A stretch of 20,278 nt of DNA from UBA1447 sp964568955 (GTDB lineage Bacteria; Bacillota; Clostridia; Oscillospirales; Acutalibacteraceae): positions 1 to 20,278 of the forward strand of contig CAZMSM010000041.1 in NCBI GenBank assembly GCA_964568955.1, read 5' to 3'. Position numbers and translations under genes: made by a program. Positions 6,993 to 14,617 of the stretch are shown here, piece after piece. Under the pieces are notes generated by a model, which was not told the origin of the DNA, did no database searches, and saw nothing but the letters and a program-made list of their open reading frames with translations. How positions within the stretch are numbered: position 1 is the stretch's first letter; the number at the start of each line of letters is the position of its first letter.

Positions 6993-8066
6993 ATGAAGAT
7001 TATTGAAGATTTGGCAAAACGGAAACTGCCTCCACTCCTAAACGAAAACGCTACCGCGGCAAATTGGCCGCAGCGGCGTAAAGAGTTGCTGGAAATACTT
7101 GCAAGGGAGGAATACGGTTTTTCGCCGCAACCCCCTGCCTTTGTTGAAGCACAAACAACGCTTTTAGAGGAAGGTGCCTGGGCTGGCAAAGCCGAACACA
7201 GGAAAATTGCGTTGAAATTTCCGACACCAAACGGAGAGTTCTCGTTTCCGGTTGATTTGGTATTGCCGTACAGTGAAAAGAACCTGCCGCTGATTATATA
7301 TATATCCTTCACCAAATATCCAATCGGTAAATATGGCCCAATTGAGGAAATTGTTGATGGTGGTTATGCGCTGGCTGTCTTTTGCTACGAAGATGTTACG
7401 CGTGATGAGGATGACGACTTTTCGACCGGTCTTGCCGCAAGGTACGAAAGAACTCGTGACGATGGTACGCACTGGGGTAAAATTTCCATGTGGGCGTGGG
7501 CCGCGAGCCGTATAATGGATTATGCGCAAACCCTTGATGGTATCGATAAAAACCGTATCTACTCTGTCGGCCATTCACGACTTGGGAAAACCTCCCTTTG
7601 GTGCGGTGCGCAGGACGAGCGTTTTGCAGGGTCCTTTTCCAATGATTCGGGCTGTAGCGGCGCGGCAATTACCAGGGATAAAATGGGCGAAAGAGTAGAA
7701 CAGATTACAAATCGTTTTCCCCACTGGTTTTGCAAGAACTATCAAAAGTACACAGCAAGAGAACATGAAATGCCCTTTGACCAACACCAGCTGTTGGCAC
7801 TGCTTGCGCCGCGCCCGGTTTATGTGGCAAGCGCGTCGGAGGATAATTGGGCAGACCCATACAGCGAGTTTCTTGCCTGCCTTGCGGCAAGCGATGCCTA
7901 CAAACTGTTGGGGCAAAAAGGGTTGATGCATGAAAACCGTTTTATAGAGCCCGGTGAGTTTTTACATGAAGGCGATATCGGTTACCATCTGCGCAAGGGG
8001 CCTCACTTCTTAAGCCGCTATGACTGGCAGATGTTCATGCGGTTTATGGATAAGCACTTTGCCTAA
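6993..8066 (+). CDS. CE15-like alpha/beta-hydrolase carbohydrate esterase (357 aa)
   Basis: An alpha/beta-hydrolase whose nucleophile elbow is GHSRLGK (193-199) with Ser195, the G-x-S-R-x-G-K signature shared with bacterial CE15 glucuronoyl esterases and related acetyl-xylan-esterase-like proteins. SASEDNWADPYSEF (280-293) carries the probable acid, and GYHLRKGPHFLSRYDW (330-345) the catalytic His, most likely His338. DLVLP...LIIYISF supplies the oxyanion region. It lacks a signal peptide, which is unlike characterised CE15 enzymes that are exported, so a cytoplasmic role on imported oligosaccharides is inferred. Its ribosome site lies inside the upstream MmcQ-like gene (spacing about 13), consistent with coupling. 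True substrate (methyl-glucuronoyl ester or acetyl ester) is undetermined. Confidence 0.85.
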   Translation: MKIIEDLAKRKLPPLLNENATAANWPQRRKELLEILAREEYGFSPQPPAFVEAQTTLLEEGAWAGKAEHRKIALKFPTPNGEFSFPVDLVLPYSEKNLPLIIYISFTKYPIGKYGPIEEIVDGGYALAVFCYEDVTRDEDDDFSTGLAARYERTRDDGTHWGKISMWAWAASRIMDYAQTLDGIDKNRIYSVGHSRLGKTSLWCGAQDERFAGSFSNDSGCSGAAITRDKMGERVEQITNRFPHWFCKNYQKYTAREHEMPFDQHQLLALLAPRPVYVASASEDNWADPYSEFLACLAASDAYKLLGQKGLMHENRFIEPGEFLHEGDIGYHLRKGPHFLSRYDWQMFMRFMDKHFA

Positions 8067-8091
8067 CAGAGGCTGGTGAAATCCTCCTGTT
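8065..8091 (+). terminator. Weak hairpin after the esterase gene
   Basis: AACAGAGG (8065-8072) can pair with CCTCCTGTT (8083-8091) with one bulged base, starting in the stop codon. There is no U-tract, so termination is uncertain. The rest of the gap to 8223 shows no gene and no convincing promoter; the following gene may be read from further upstream. Confidence 0.35.
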
Positions 8092-8223
8092 ATCTATAAG
8101 ACGACATCCCCTTTTGCAAAGGCGACCAAGAACGCTTCTGATTTGCTTGCATCCGCCATACTCCTTGAAAAAGAGCTTTAAGCAGACACCGATACCCGAG
8201 TGAAGAAAGGATAGATATATTAT

Positions 8224-9873
8224 ATGACAAATGCTTTTTATCCTCAGACTAATTGTCTAACTGCCGAATGTGTCGTTACGATTTTAAAAGTGCGGATTCT
8301 CGAGCGCAATATCAAGATTTCCCCCGATGCTTATCCGATTGTATTGGATATAAAAGAGAGTATGGACTCGGATGAATTTACAATTTCGGATTTGGGCAAG
8401 GGAGTGGTGATAACTTCCGGTGATTTGCTTGGGCTGATTCACGGCGCAGGATTTTTTCTGCGCAGGACAGAATTCTTTGAGAACTCCGCTGAACCCTGCC
8501 GATGGCGAGGCACACAAAAACCGAAGTGCGCCATCCGCGGGGCTTATTTTGCCTCCCATTTTCATAATTTTTATCATGTTGCGTCTATTGAGGAAATCAG
8601 CCGTTACATCGAAGACCTTGCCCTGTGGGGATACAATTATATTAAAGCCATTTTCCCAATGATTGATATAAAAAATGAGCATGATCCGGAGTGCGGTGTG
8701 CAGATTAATCGCCTCAACCAAATATTCAAAATTGTGCATTCTCTCGGGATGAAGGCCGCCACTTCCATGAATGTGAATGGTGGATTTGTTGAGTTCCCGC
8801 AAGAATATCTCTTTACCCCACACAAAGACCCGACCGGCCGCAGAGGCAACAGCGGCAATATGATGTGCCCTTCCATCCAGGGTGCAAACGAACTGATTAT
8901 GCGTTATAATCGGGATTTTCTTGCCGGCCTTGCGGCGAACGCGCCGGATATGGTGATAACCTGGCCCTATGACGAAGGCGGATGCGCGTGCGCAAAGTGT
9001 TACCCTTGGGGCGGCAACGGTTTTATCAAACACTCTAAGCAAACGTTTGAAATTGCCCGCGCCATGAACCCGGATGTTGTCAGATGTGTTTCTACATGGT
9101 GTTTTGACACGCCGTATGAGGGCGAGTGGAAAGCACTTGCGGATTCGCTCAAAGAAGAACAATGGTGCGACTGCATTTTAGCCGACGCGCATGAGGACTT
9201 TCCGAAATATCCCCTTGAAAACGAAAGCCCCGGCGGGCTGCCGGTTATTAATTTCCCTGAAATCAGCATGTGGGGATTGTACCCTTGGGGCGGTTGGGGG
9301 GCGACCGCGCTACCCGAAAGATTCACAAGGCTGTGGAGCCAGGCGTCGCGCATTCTTTCCGGCGGGTTTGTGTATTCGGAGGGCATCTATGAGGATGTGA
9401 ACAAGGCCGTCGTTTCACAGCTTTACTGGCATGGCGAAGCCGACTGGCAGGAAACGCTCCGCCAATATGCACGTTATGAACTCGGGATCACCGATGCGGC
9501 GGACTTCATTGAAACGATTTCACTGTTTGAAAAAACACAAAGTGACATTGTTGAAAAAGGTTTTTGCGACACGACGCTTTCCGACAAGGCGTTTAAACTG
9601 GCCAAACAGCTTGACGCAAAACTTCCCGAATGGGCGAAAAAATCATGGCGCTGGCGTATTATATATTTGCGCGCCTTGATTGATGCGCACCGTTACAGTA
9701 GGGCAAAGGCACTGAATACACAGACAAACTGGAACGATATAAAGTGGAAAGAACTGCTTGCTGATAATGCTCCGGTTCAAGCTGCGTTTAGGGAAATCAT
9801 TACACTTTTTCACTGTGCGGAAAAAGATGAGGGAGATCCATATCACGGCAGGGTCCGCCCGCGGTGCGGGTAG
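8224..9873 (+). CDS. GH20/DUF4838-like TIM-barrel glycosidase, putative HexNAc-active (549 aa)
   Basis: Architecture is an N-terminal alpha/beta domain (about 1-100; VVITSGDLLGLIHGAGFFLR resembles the zincin-like domain preceding GH20, GH67 and GH84 barrels), then a barrel opening with RGAYFASHFHNFY (105-117). The likely active site is WPYDEGGCACAKC (247-259): the Asp250-Glu251 pair recalls the Asp-Glu dyad of substrate-assisted hexosaminidases, and Cys254, Cys256 and Cys259 form a CxCxxC cluster like that in DUF4838/GH163-type proteins. A helical C-terminal region follows from about 400. No signal peptide is visible. The start has AAAGGA 12 bases upstream, rather far. It heads a three-gene run with an esterase and an exported propeller protein. 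Family assignment is tentative; alpha-glucuronidase-like function is an alternative. Confidence 0.75.
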   Translation: MTNAFYPQTNCLTAECVVTILKVRILERNIKISPDAYPIVLDIKESMDSDEFTISDLGKGVVITSGDLLGLIHGAGFFLRRTEFFENSAEPCRWRGTQKPKCAIRGAYFASHFHNFYHVASIEEISRYIEDLALWGYNYIKAIFPMIDIKNEHDPECGVQINRLNQIFKIVHSLGMKAATSMNVNGGFVEFPQEYLFTPHKDPTGRRGNSGNMMCPSIQGANELIMRYNRDFLAGLAANAPDMVITWPYDEGGCACAKCYPWGGNGFIKHSKQTFEIARAMNPDVVRCVSTWCFDTPYEGEWKALADSLKEEQWCDCILADAHEDFPKYPLENESPGGLPVINFPEISMWGLYPWGGWGATALPERFTRLWSQASRILSGGFVYSEGIYEDVNKAVVSQLYWHGEADWQETLRQYARYELGITDAADFIETISLFEKTQSDIVEKGFCDTTLSDKAFKLAKQLDAKLPEWAKKSWRWRIIYLRALIDAHRYSRAKALNTQTNWNDIKWKELLADNAPVQAAFREIITLFHCAEKDEGDPYHGRVRPRCG

Positions 9874-9922
9874 TTCACTTGCGTTTAATTAAAAATTTAA
9901 AATATAGGATGGAAGATATTAA

Positions 9923-11485
9923 ATGAAAATATTAACACATCAAAATTCAACCCAGCAAAGTATCAACGACGGCAAGACCGAATTTGAGAGGATAAGCATC
10001 CCGGTGGTTACGGAGTTAACCTTGCCGGATATATTTAAGGATTACATGCTTTTTGATGCCGATAAGCCTGTTATCATTTGGGGGTTGTCACCCTACCTTG
10101 ACAAGGTTGAAATCGTCCTTTTGGACAAAAGCGGCCAAGCGGTTCGAACCGCAACCCTATACCCTGCAGAAGACACGTCTTTTGTTGCGGAGTTTGAAGG
10201 TGTCGCACCGTCCTTTGATGAATATTCCCTGGAGATTAAGGCGGGGAAAGACAGTAAAGAGGTAAAGAACATCTTGTTTGGTCGCCTGTACCTTGCCGGT
10301 GGGCAGTCCAATATGGATATGATTGTCAGGGATATTTATAGAAGGGAAGAAATACTCACTGCGAAGCCGAATCCTGATATAAGGATTTATACTCCTGCTG
10401 TGGCCCCCTGCGACCCCGAAAACTGTGCGATGACGCCTGTTTTTTCACCCGAACGCGGTGGTCCTTGGGTGAGTGCCGATCATTTGGATGCCTTAAAAGA
10501 TGTCACGGCAGTCGGTCTGGTTTTTGCCAAGGGGATGTTTGAAAAACTCAACAGTGGTGAGGAACAAGTTCCGGTGGGCATATTAAGCACGTCCCACGGT
10601 GGCACGGTGATAGAAACTTGGATGAGCCGGCACTCTATTGAACAAGATGCGGAGCTTAAAAAAGAAATGCTCGAAAACAGAGTCTTAGCAAACGAGGGCG
10701 ACACAGTATTGTTGGCAGAGCTCAAAAAGCAAGGATATAATAACACAACCGTGTTGTTCAATATGAAGATTGCACCGCTTGCTAACATGAATATTTCGGG
10801 CCTTGTTTGGTACCAAGGCGAAAGCCAGGTCGGCAAGAGCATGAGCCTTTTCGCGAAGGAAATGGATGCGTTTATCAAAGAATATTCAAAAATCTTCCGC
10901 TTTGGCGAGAATACACTTCCGACGGTGTTAACCAATATTACGCCATTCCTTTACAATGAGCCCTTCGAAAAGCCGGAGGAGCGTATAGGCGGCGCCCGGG
11001 TGAATGAAGTTTTCAATGAGTTTGCGAAGTGCCATAGTACGGCTGTCGTGAGCATGCCGACTTACGATATTTCGCTGCGGTATGACGAAACGGAGGTCTG
11101 GGATGAAAACCCCATCCATCCCACGGATAAAATTCCACTGGCCGAAAGAGCTGTGGAGCTGTTTTGGGGTTTAACGCACGAAAATTTTGTTCCGTTTTTC
11201 GGCGCTTTTAAGATCGAATCCGGTGAAATCATTGCCGAATGTGCCAACGCCTATGGCGGTCTTGCTACGCCAAACAATGAACCGATAAGGGGTTTCAGAG
11301 TTTGGGGGGCGAATCGGGAATCTTTCCCTGCCGATGCGATTATTTTCTGCAATAACAAAGTGCGGCTATTTTCCGCAATTGTGCCGAATCCGACCGGATT
11401 TTCTTATGCATTTTGCAACATGAACAACGAGGCCAATTTATTTAATGCAAGGGGCATACCCGTGCAGATTTTCAGGACTGATTAA
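9923..11485 (+). CDS. Sialate O-acetylesterase-like SGNH carbohydrate esterase (520 aa)
   Basis: Probably removes acetyl groups from sugars. It has an N-terminal beta-sandwich (about 30-115), then the SGNH core: LAGGQSNMDM (124-133) with nucleophile Ser129, VPVGILSTSHGGTVIETWMS (block II, with Gly), GLVWYQGESQVG (block III), and NPIHPTDKIPLAERA with catalytic His399. The residue three before the His is Asn396 rather than the Asp of a DxxH dyad, so the acid is unclear. A C-terminal beta domain ends the protein. It has no signal peptide, so it acts in the cytoplasm. The ribosome site GGAAG is 7 bases from the ATG, and the gene starts 49 bases after the upstream stop, suggesting one transcript. 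The name reflects the family; sialic acid need not be the substrate. Confidence 0.88.
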   Translation: MKILTHQNSTQQSINDGKTEFERISIPVVTELTLPDIFKDYMLFDADKPVIIWGLSPYLDKVEIVLLDKSGQAVRTATLYPAEDTSFVAEFEGVAPSFDEYSLEIKAGKDSKEVKNILFGRLYLAGGQSNMDMIVRDIYRREEILTAKPNPDIRIYTPAVAPCDPENCAMTPVFSPERGGPWVSADHLDALKDVTAVGLVFAKGMFEKLNSGEEQVPVGILSTSHGGTVIETWMSRHSIEQDAELKKEMLENRVLANEGDTVLLAELKKQGYNNTTVLFNMKIAPLANMNISGLVWYQGESQVGKSMSLFAKEMDAFIKEYSKIFRFGENTLPTVLTNITPFLYNEPFEKPEERIGGARVNEVFNEFAKCHSTAVVSMPTYDISLRYDETEVWDENPIHPTDKIPLAERAVELFWGLTHENFVPFFGAFKIESGEIIAECANAYGGLATPNNEPIRGFRVWGANRESFPADAIIFCNNKVRLFSAIVPNPTGFSYAFCNMNNEANLFNARGIPVQIFRTD

Positions 11486-11518
11486 GAGGAATATTTAAAA
11501 CGAAGAAGGAGTGATTCT

Positions 11519-13273
11519 ATGCCGACGTTTCCGGAAATTCTGAAAAAGGCGACAGCTTTTATTGCAAGCTTAATCATGCTAATTACATCGATGTTCCCCG
11601 GATTATTACCCAAGTCGATAACCCCAACGCCGCTGCAAGGCAGAGAGTATACGGACGGTGAATTGACGGTTCAGGCTGACACAAGCAAATATTTGAATGT
11701 AACGCTACTTAATGCGGGCGGCGATATATATACGCCCCCGGAGGATAGCGCGGGTTACCGTTACGGACCTTCTATGTTTGTCAATGCCGATGGCAGTATA
11801 GATGCCTGGTTTGCAGCACCGGGCGGCAAGGGTGAGTGGGACTGGATTACTTACCGCCATTCACCGGACGGCGGCGCAAACTGGACCAATGAGGTGCGTG
11901 CGGTTTACCCGACGCCGGATTCAATGGATTTCTATTCCACTTGTGACCCGGGTGCCGTCAAGTTCGGCGGTTACTATTACATCGGGTACACATCGACCAT
12001 TTATGAGCAAGGCATTTGCAATAATGTTTTCGTCGCAAGGTCCAAAACGCCGCAGGGACCCTATGAAAAATGGAACGGCACGGGTTGGGGCGGCGCGCCG
12101 GAGCCGATCATCTATTTTGACGAAAACCAAAAAGGCTGGGGTGCGGGCGAACCAAGCTTTGTTGTAAAGGATGAAACGCTATATATCTATTACACGTGGA
12201 TGAGTACTGACGCCAACGGAAATGGCATCAACCAGACCAGAGTCGCCACTGCCGACGCAGGGGATAAAAATTGGCCGGCGACTGTTGTGTATAAGGGTGT
12301 CGCGATTGACAAAAGCAGTATCCCCGGCAGCGACTCCGCAGATGTGAAGTTTGTGGACGATTACGGCAAGTTTATCGCTATTATTACAGCCGAAAGGCTG
12401 GGTCCAAACAGCTATGTGTCAGTTTATGAATCCAACGACGGCTTCACCTTTACGAGCGTAAACAACTTAAAAACCAATATCAGTTACTACTGCCACAATT
12501 CGGGCATTTCTTCAAGACCAAACGGCCACATCCGGCTCAGTGATAAAAAATATATCGCTTATGCTTACGGGCCGCAATGGGGAATTTGGGCAACAAGGAT
12601 GCAGGGGATTGGTATAAACCTTGTGGATGAAAAAAACTTCTCGGATGCTGCAAACAGCAACTCAAAAACCGATGTTATACCGGTTAAGCAAAAACTGGTG
12701 CCGACTTTTATTGCGTTGACGACATATCCACACTTTTTTGAACGCAAGGTATCCCAAGGGAGTTTTATCATTAACTTCTTTCTGGTTACCGACCAGTTAA
12801 AAGAACCGCGGTTGATTCTCCGTGGTGAAAAAATCCAGTATTCCGGGTATGACCCCAAAATTATCAGCATATACGGGCAAGTATGCATACCTATTTCCTC
12901 CGGCAAGACATATGTAAAAGCCACCTACAGCGGTCACAGCGTTACATTTCTTGTCTATATCCGGGGAGAAAATGAACCGATAAACGCTCAGTCCCCCGCA
13001 CTGAAGGCATGGAAGCCGGTGCAAAATGAATATACTCTTTTGAGCGGTGCCAACGATCAAAAGCAAATCCGGGGTTTGGCGGTTTATGAGGATAACACCT
13101 GGTTTGAACTATGCTCGCCCGAGGATGGGGTGACTTATAGCGGGTATGATGCAGGGCTTATCAATGTATCCGCACAGGGGATTGTGACAAAGGTAGGAGC
13201 CGGAACGGGGAGCACGCAGGTGACCGCTGCATGCGGCGGTTACAGTTTTACTGTAATTGTAACAGTTGCATAG
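11519..13273 (+). CDS. Exported beta-propeller glycosidase-like protein with two Ig-like modules (584 aa)
   Basis: Starts with a basic/hydrophobic export signal (KKATAFIASLIMLITSMFPGLL, about 9-30). Residues about 50-390 form a propeller of the GH43/GH117 clan type: YGPSMFVNADGSIDAWFAA, CDPGAVKFGGYYYIGYTS and GEPSFVVKDETLYIYYTW each look like a blade, with acidic residues at the usual inner-strand places. Residues about 392-484 and 500-584 are two Big2-type immunoglobulin-like modules; each contains the YSGYD sequence, and the second ends VTAACGGYSFTVIVTVA. No LPxTG anchor or SLH domain is seen, so it is released or loosely held. AAGGAG lies 7 bases before the ATG, and the gene follows the esterase by 33 bases. 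It may be a catalyst or a glycan-binding protein; catalytic residues are not certain. Confidence 0.85.
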   Translation: MPTFPEILKKATAFIASLIMLITSMFPGLLPKSITPTPLQGREYTDGELTVQADTSKYLNVTLLNAGGDIYTPPEDSAGYRYGPSMFVNADGSIDAWFAAPGGKGEWDWITYRHSPDGGANWTNEVRAVYPTPDSMDFYSTCDPGAVKFGGYYYIGYTSTIYEQGICNNVFVARSKTPQGPYEKWNGTGWGGAPEPIIYFDENQKGWGAGEPSFVVKDETLYIYYTWMSTDANGNGINQTRVATADAGDKNWPATVVYKGVAIDKSSIPGSDSADVKFVDDYGKFIAIITAERLGPNSYVSVYESNDGFTFTSVNNLKTNISYYCHNSGISSRPNGHIRLSDKKYIAYAYGPQWGIWATRMQGIGINLVDEKNFSDAANSNSKTDVIPVKQKLVPTFIALTTYPHFFERKVSQGSFIINFFLVTDQLKEPRLILRGEKIQYSGYDPKIISIYGQVCIPISSGKTYVKATYSGHSVTFLVYIRGENEPINAQSPALKAWKPVQNEYTLLSGANDQKQIRGLAVYEDNTWFELCSPEDGVTYSGYDAGLINVSAQGIVTKVGAGTGSTQVTAACGGYSFTVIVTVA

Positions 13274-13290
13274 AAATTTCATATTGATAA

Positions 13291-13338
13291 ACGTAAAGCC
13301 TTTCTTTTCGGATTTTTATGAAAAGAGAGGCTTTGCGT
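13291..13338 (+). terminator. Long RNA hairpin after the exported propeller gene
   Basis: The arms 13291-13309 (ACGTAAAGCCTTTCTTTTC) and 13320-13338 pair over 19 positions with a 10-base loop. The only two non-Watson-Crick positions are U-G in the + strand RNA but A-C in the - strand RNA, so the structure belongs to the + transcript. No U-tract follows, so it may be a processing or stability hairpin rather than a classical terminator. Confidence 0.6.
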
Positions 13339-13360
13339 ATGGTGAACGATAGTTATTTAT

Positions 13361-13388
13361 TGTGGAACGAATGCAATGCGTTCCCTAC
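13361..13388. repeat. Short palindromic intergenic repeat
   Basis: GGAACG (13364-13369) and CGTTCC (13379-13384) flank AATGCAATG, and the outer TGT/ACA can also pair across a two-base bulge. The sequence resembles GGAACG...GCGTTCCCTAC intergenic palindromes that I recall as common in clostridial genomes. Only one copy is visible here. Confidence 0.5.
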
Positions 13389-13410
13389 ATAGTGTGTTTG
13401 AATAAAAAAT

Positions 13411-13446
13411 AAGCGGCTGCCATTCGTTTAGCAGCCGCTTTATTCT
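13411..13446 (-). terminator. Strong terminator, best on - strand
   Basis: AAGCGGCTGC (13411-13420) and GCAGCCGCTT (13431-13440) form a perfect 10-bp GC-rich stem with a 10-base loop. Read on the - strand it is followed by ATTTTTTATT, an excellent tail for the pyruvate kinase/lipase/DUF6429/DUF6398 run. On the + strand the tail is TATTCT, weaker but usable as a backup for the exported propeller gene. Confidence 0.8.
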
Positions 13447-13631
13447 GCGCCATTATTGAGTGTCAAAACCAAGCGTCAAGGGGTCAGAGTAGATGACATT
13501 TGATTACTTCATATCACCAATGTAAAGCGTCTTGCCCGGAGGGGCTAATATTTCACTCCCCTTTCCATCAAGTTGGCTAACTCTGGGTTATCTTATTCTA
13601 TCTCGTGATTATTGAAAAGATATAAAGTGAA
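13447..13631. other. Noncoding stretch with probable mobile-element debris
   Basis: No complete gene is seen. AAGGGGTCAGAGTAGATGACA (around 13477-13498) is followed by TTTGA, a pattern I recall from the ends of Y1-transposase/REP-type elements, here without a transposase. On the - strand, 13587-13504 is open for 27 codons, ending GKTLYIGDMK and a stop, with an upstream stop in frame and no start or ribosome site, so it may be the tail of a decayed gene. Both readings are weak. Confidence 0.35.
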
Positions 13632-14240
13632 TTAAAAAAACGTGAGCTGATCCTTATCTTTCTTTATTTCTTTTGTTTCCTTCACTTTATCATCTATTTG
13701 ACTTTTCACTTCAACCTCTCGATTTTCCTCAGGGGATTGCTTTTTATTGTCATCCGGTATAAAGGGAATCAAGCCCGCTTCATATGCTTGAACCTGTAAC
13801 TCGCGGGACGCATGGCGTATATCAACAATAAACCCACTCTTTGTTTCAAACATCCAAATCAGCGGATTGTCCGCTAACTTACTTGCAAGCGTCCACTCGG
13901 GGTCAAAAGTGTACATCCCCACATATTTTGATATTTCACTTGCCTTGTTTCCGGCAGTGCTTGCCGATAAATTGAAGCCGGCTGCTAAATCCTTGGCACT
14001 CATGTATTCTTTCTGTGACTTATCAAAAATGAAATTATTGGAGCCGACAGCGTATACAATTCCGCATGCCCATGTGTTGGCTTTGCCGCTTAACAATGGC
14101 GACGGGCGTTTGCGGCAGAGCGTTTCAAGCAGCCGCAAGCACACATCGGTATATTCATCGTTGAGGCGCTGCTCACAGAAAGCTATTATAATTGTTGCTA
14201 TTTCATTGTATTTTTCTTGCATTGATTTAGGAATATTCAT
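13632..14240 (-). CDS. DUF6398 domain protein (202 aa)
   Basis: The domain spans roughly 1-115 and is recognised from MNIPKSMQEKYNEI, CRKRPSPLLSGKANTWACG and IVYAVGSNNFIFDKSQ. The segment YMSAKDLAAGFNLSASTAGN (79-98) looks like a helix-turn-helix, so nucleic-acid binding or regulation is inferred; no function is established for the family. The last ~35 residues are a Lys/Glu-rich charged tail, probably disordered. There is no signal or membrane segment. GGAGATG lies 6 bases before the ATG, and the ATG overlaps the upstream DUF6429 stop (ATGA), so the two are translationally coupled. A strong terminator follows about 190 bases downstream. Confidence 0.85.
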   Translation of the reverse strand: MNIPKSMQEKYNEIATIIIAFCEQRLNDEYTDVCLRLLETLCRKRPSPLLSGKANTWACGIVYAVGSNNFIFDKSQKEYMSAKDLAAGFNLSASTAGNKASEISKYVGMYTFDPEWTLASKLADNPLIWMFETKSGFIVDIRHASRELQVQAYEAGLIPFIPDDNKKQSPEENREVEVKSQIDDKVKETKEIKKDKDQLTFF

Positions 14241-14500
14241 GATTCATCTCCGTCAGAAAGGTTGATATTATACTCTTTTAAAAGCATCAAAGCTTTCGCA
14301 ATACCCTCATCGCTGAAAGAACAGGATTTCGAGCTTTTGATGTTTATTATTAAATCATCGTCAGAAAGCTCGTCTAACACATCAAAATCATAGCCTTTCC
14401 AACTGCGGCGGTATTTTGTACCGCGCTCGTTTTCCTCCCATGAATTTAGATACAGTAGCATAAGGGTCAGTTCTTTAATATTATCATGCAGATTTGACAT
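14237..14500 (-). CDS. DUF6429 family small protein (87 aa)
   Basis: KELTLMLLYLNSWEE, RRSWKGYDFDVLDEL and a KSCSFSDEGIAKALMLLKEY ending match my recollection of DUF6429, a small family with a likely winged-helix-like build: a helix pair, then a recognition-like helix and the 'ltdeG' turn. No enzyme motif, signal or membrane segment. AGGAG lies about 7 bases before the ATG. It overlaps the DUF6398 gene by four bases. It lies 117 bases after the lipase stop, with no hairpin between and only a poor promoter candidate, so read-through from the lipase is plausible. Confidence 0.8.
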   Translation of the reverse strand: MSNLHDNIKELTLMLLYLNSWEENERGTKYRRSWKGYDFDVLDELSDDDLIINIKSSKSCSFSDEGIAKALMLLKEYNINLSDGDES

Positions 14501-14617
14501 GATCTCACTCCTATCTATTCATTTATATCTGTTTTATCAAAAATTATGAGTTATTGTAAGTGAACTATACAGAGGAAGTCTTCATGGCATTTAATACAAC
14601 TTATAATTTCCCCACAC

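Noticed and set aside
8284..9162. 292-codon open frame on the - strand
   Set aside because: It lies wholly antisense to the glycosidase gene, has no ribosome site or family motif, and is rich in Arg/His/Cys as expected of a shadow frame.
14512..14540. Promoter for the DUF6429 gene (TTGATA then TAGATA on - strand)
   Set aside because: The boxes are 17 bases apart, but the transcript would begin within the ribosome site; more likely chance in AT-rich sequence.
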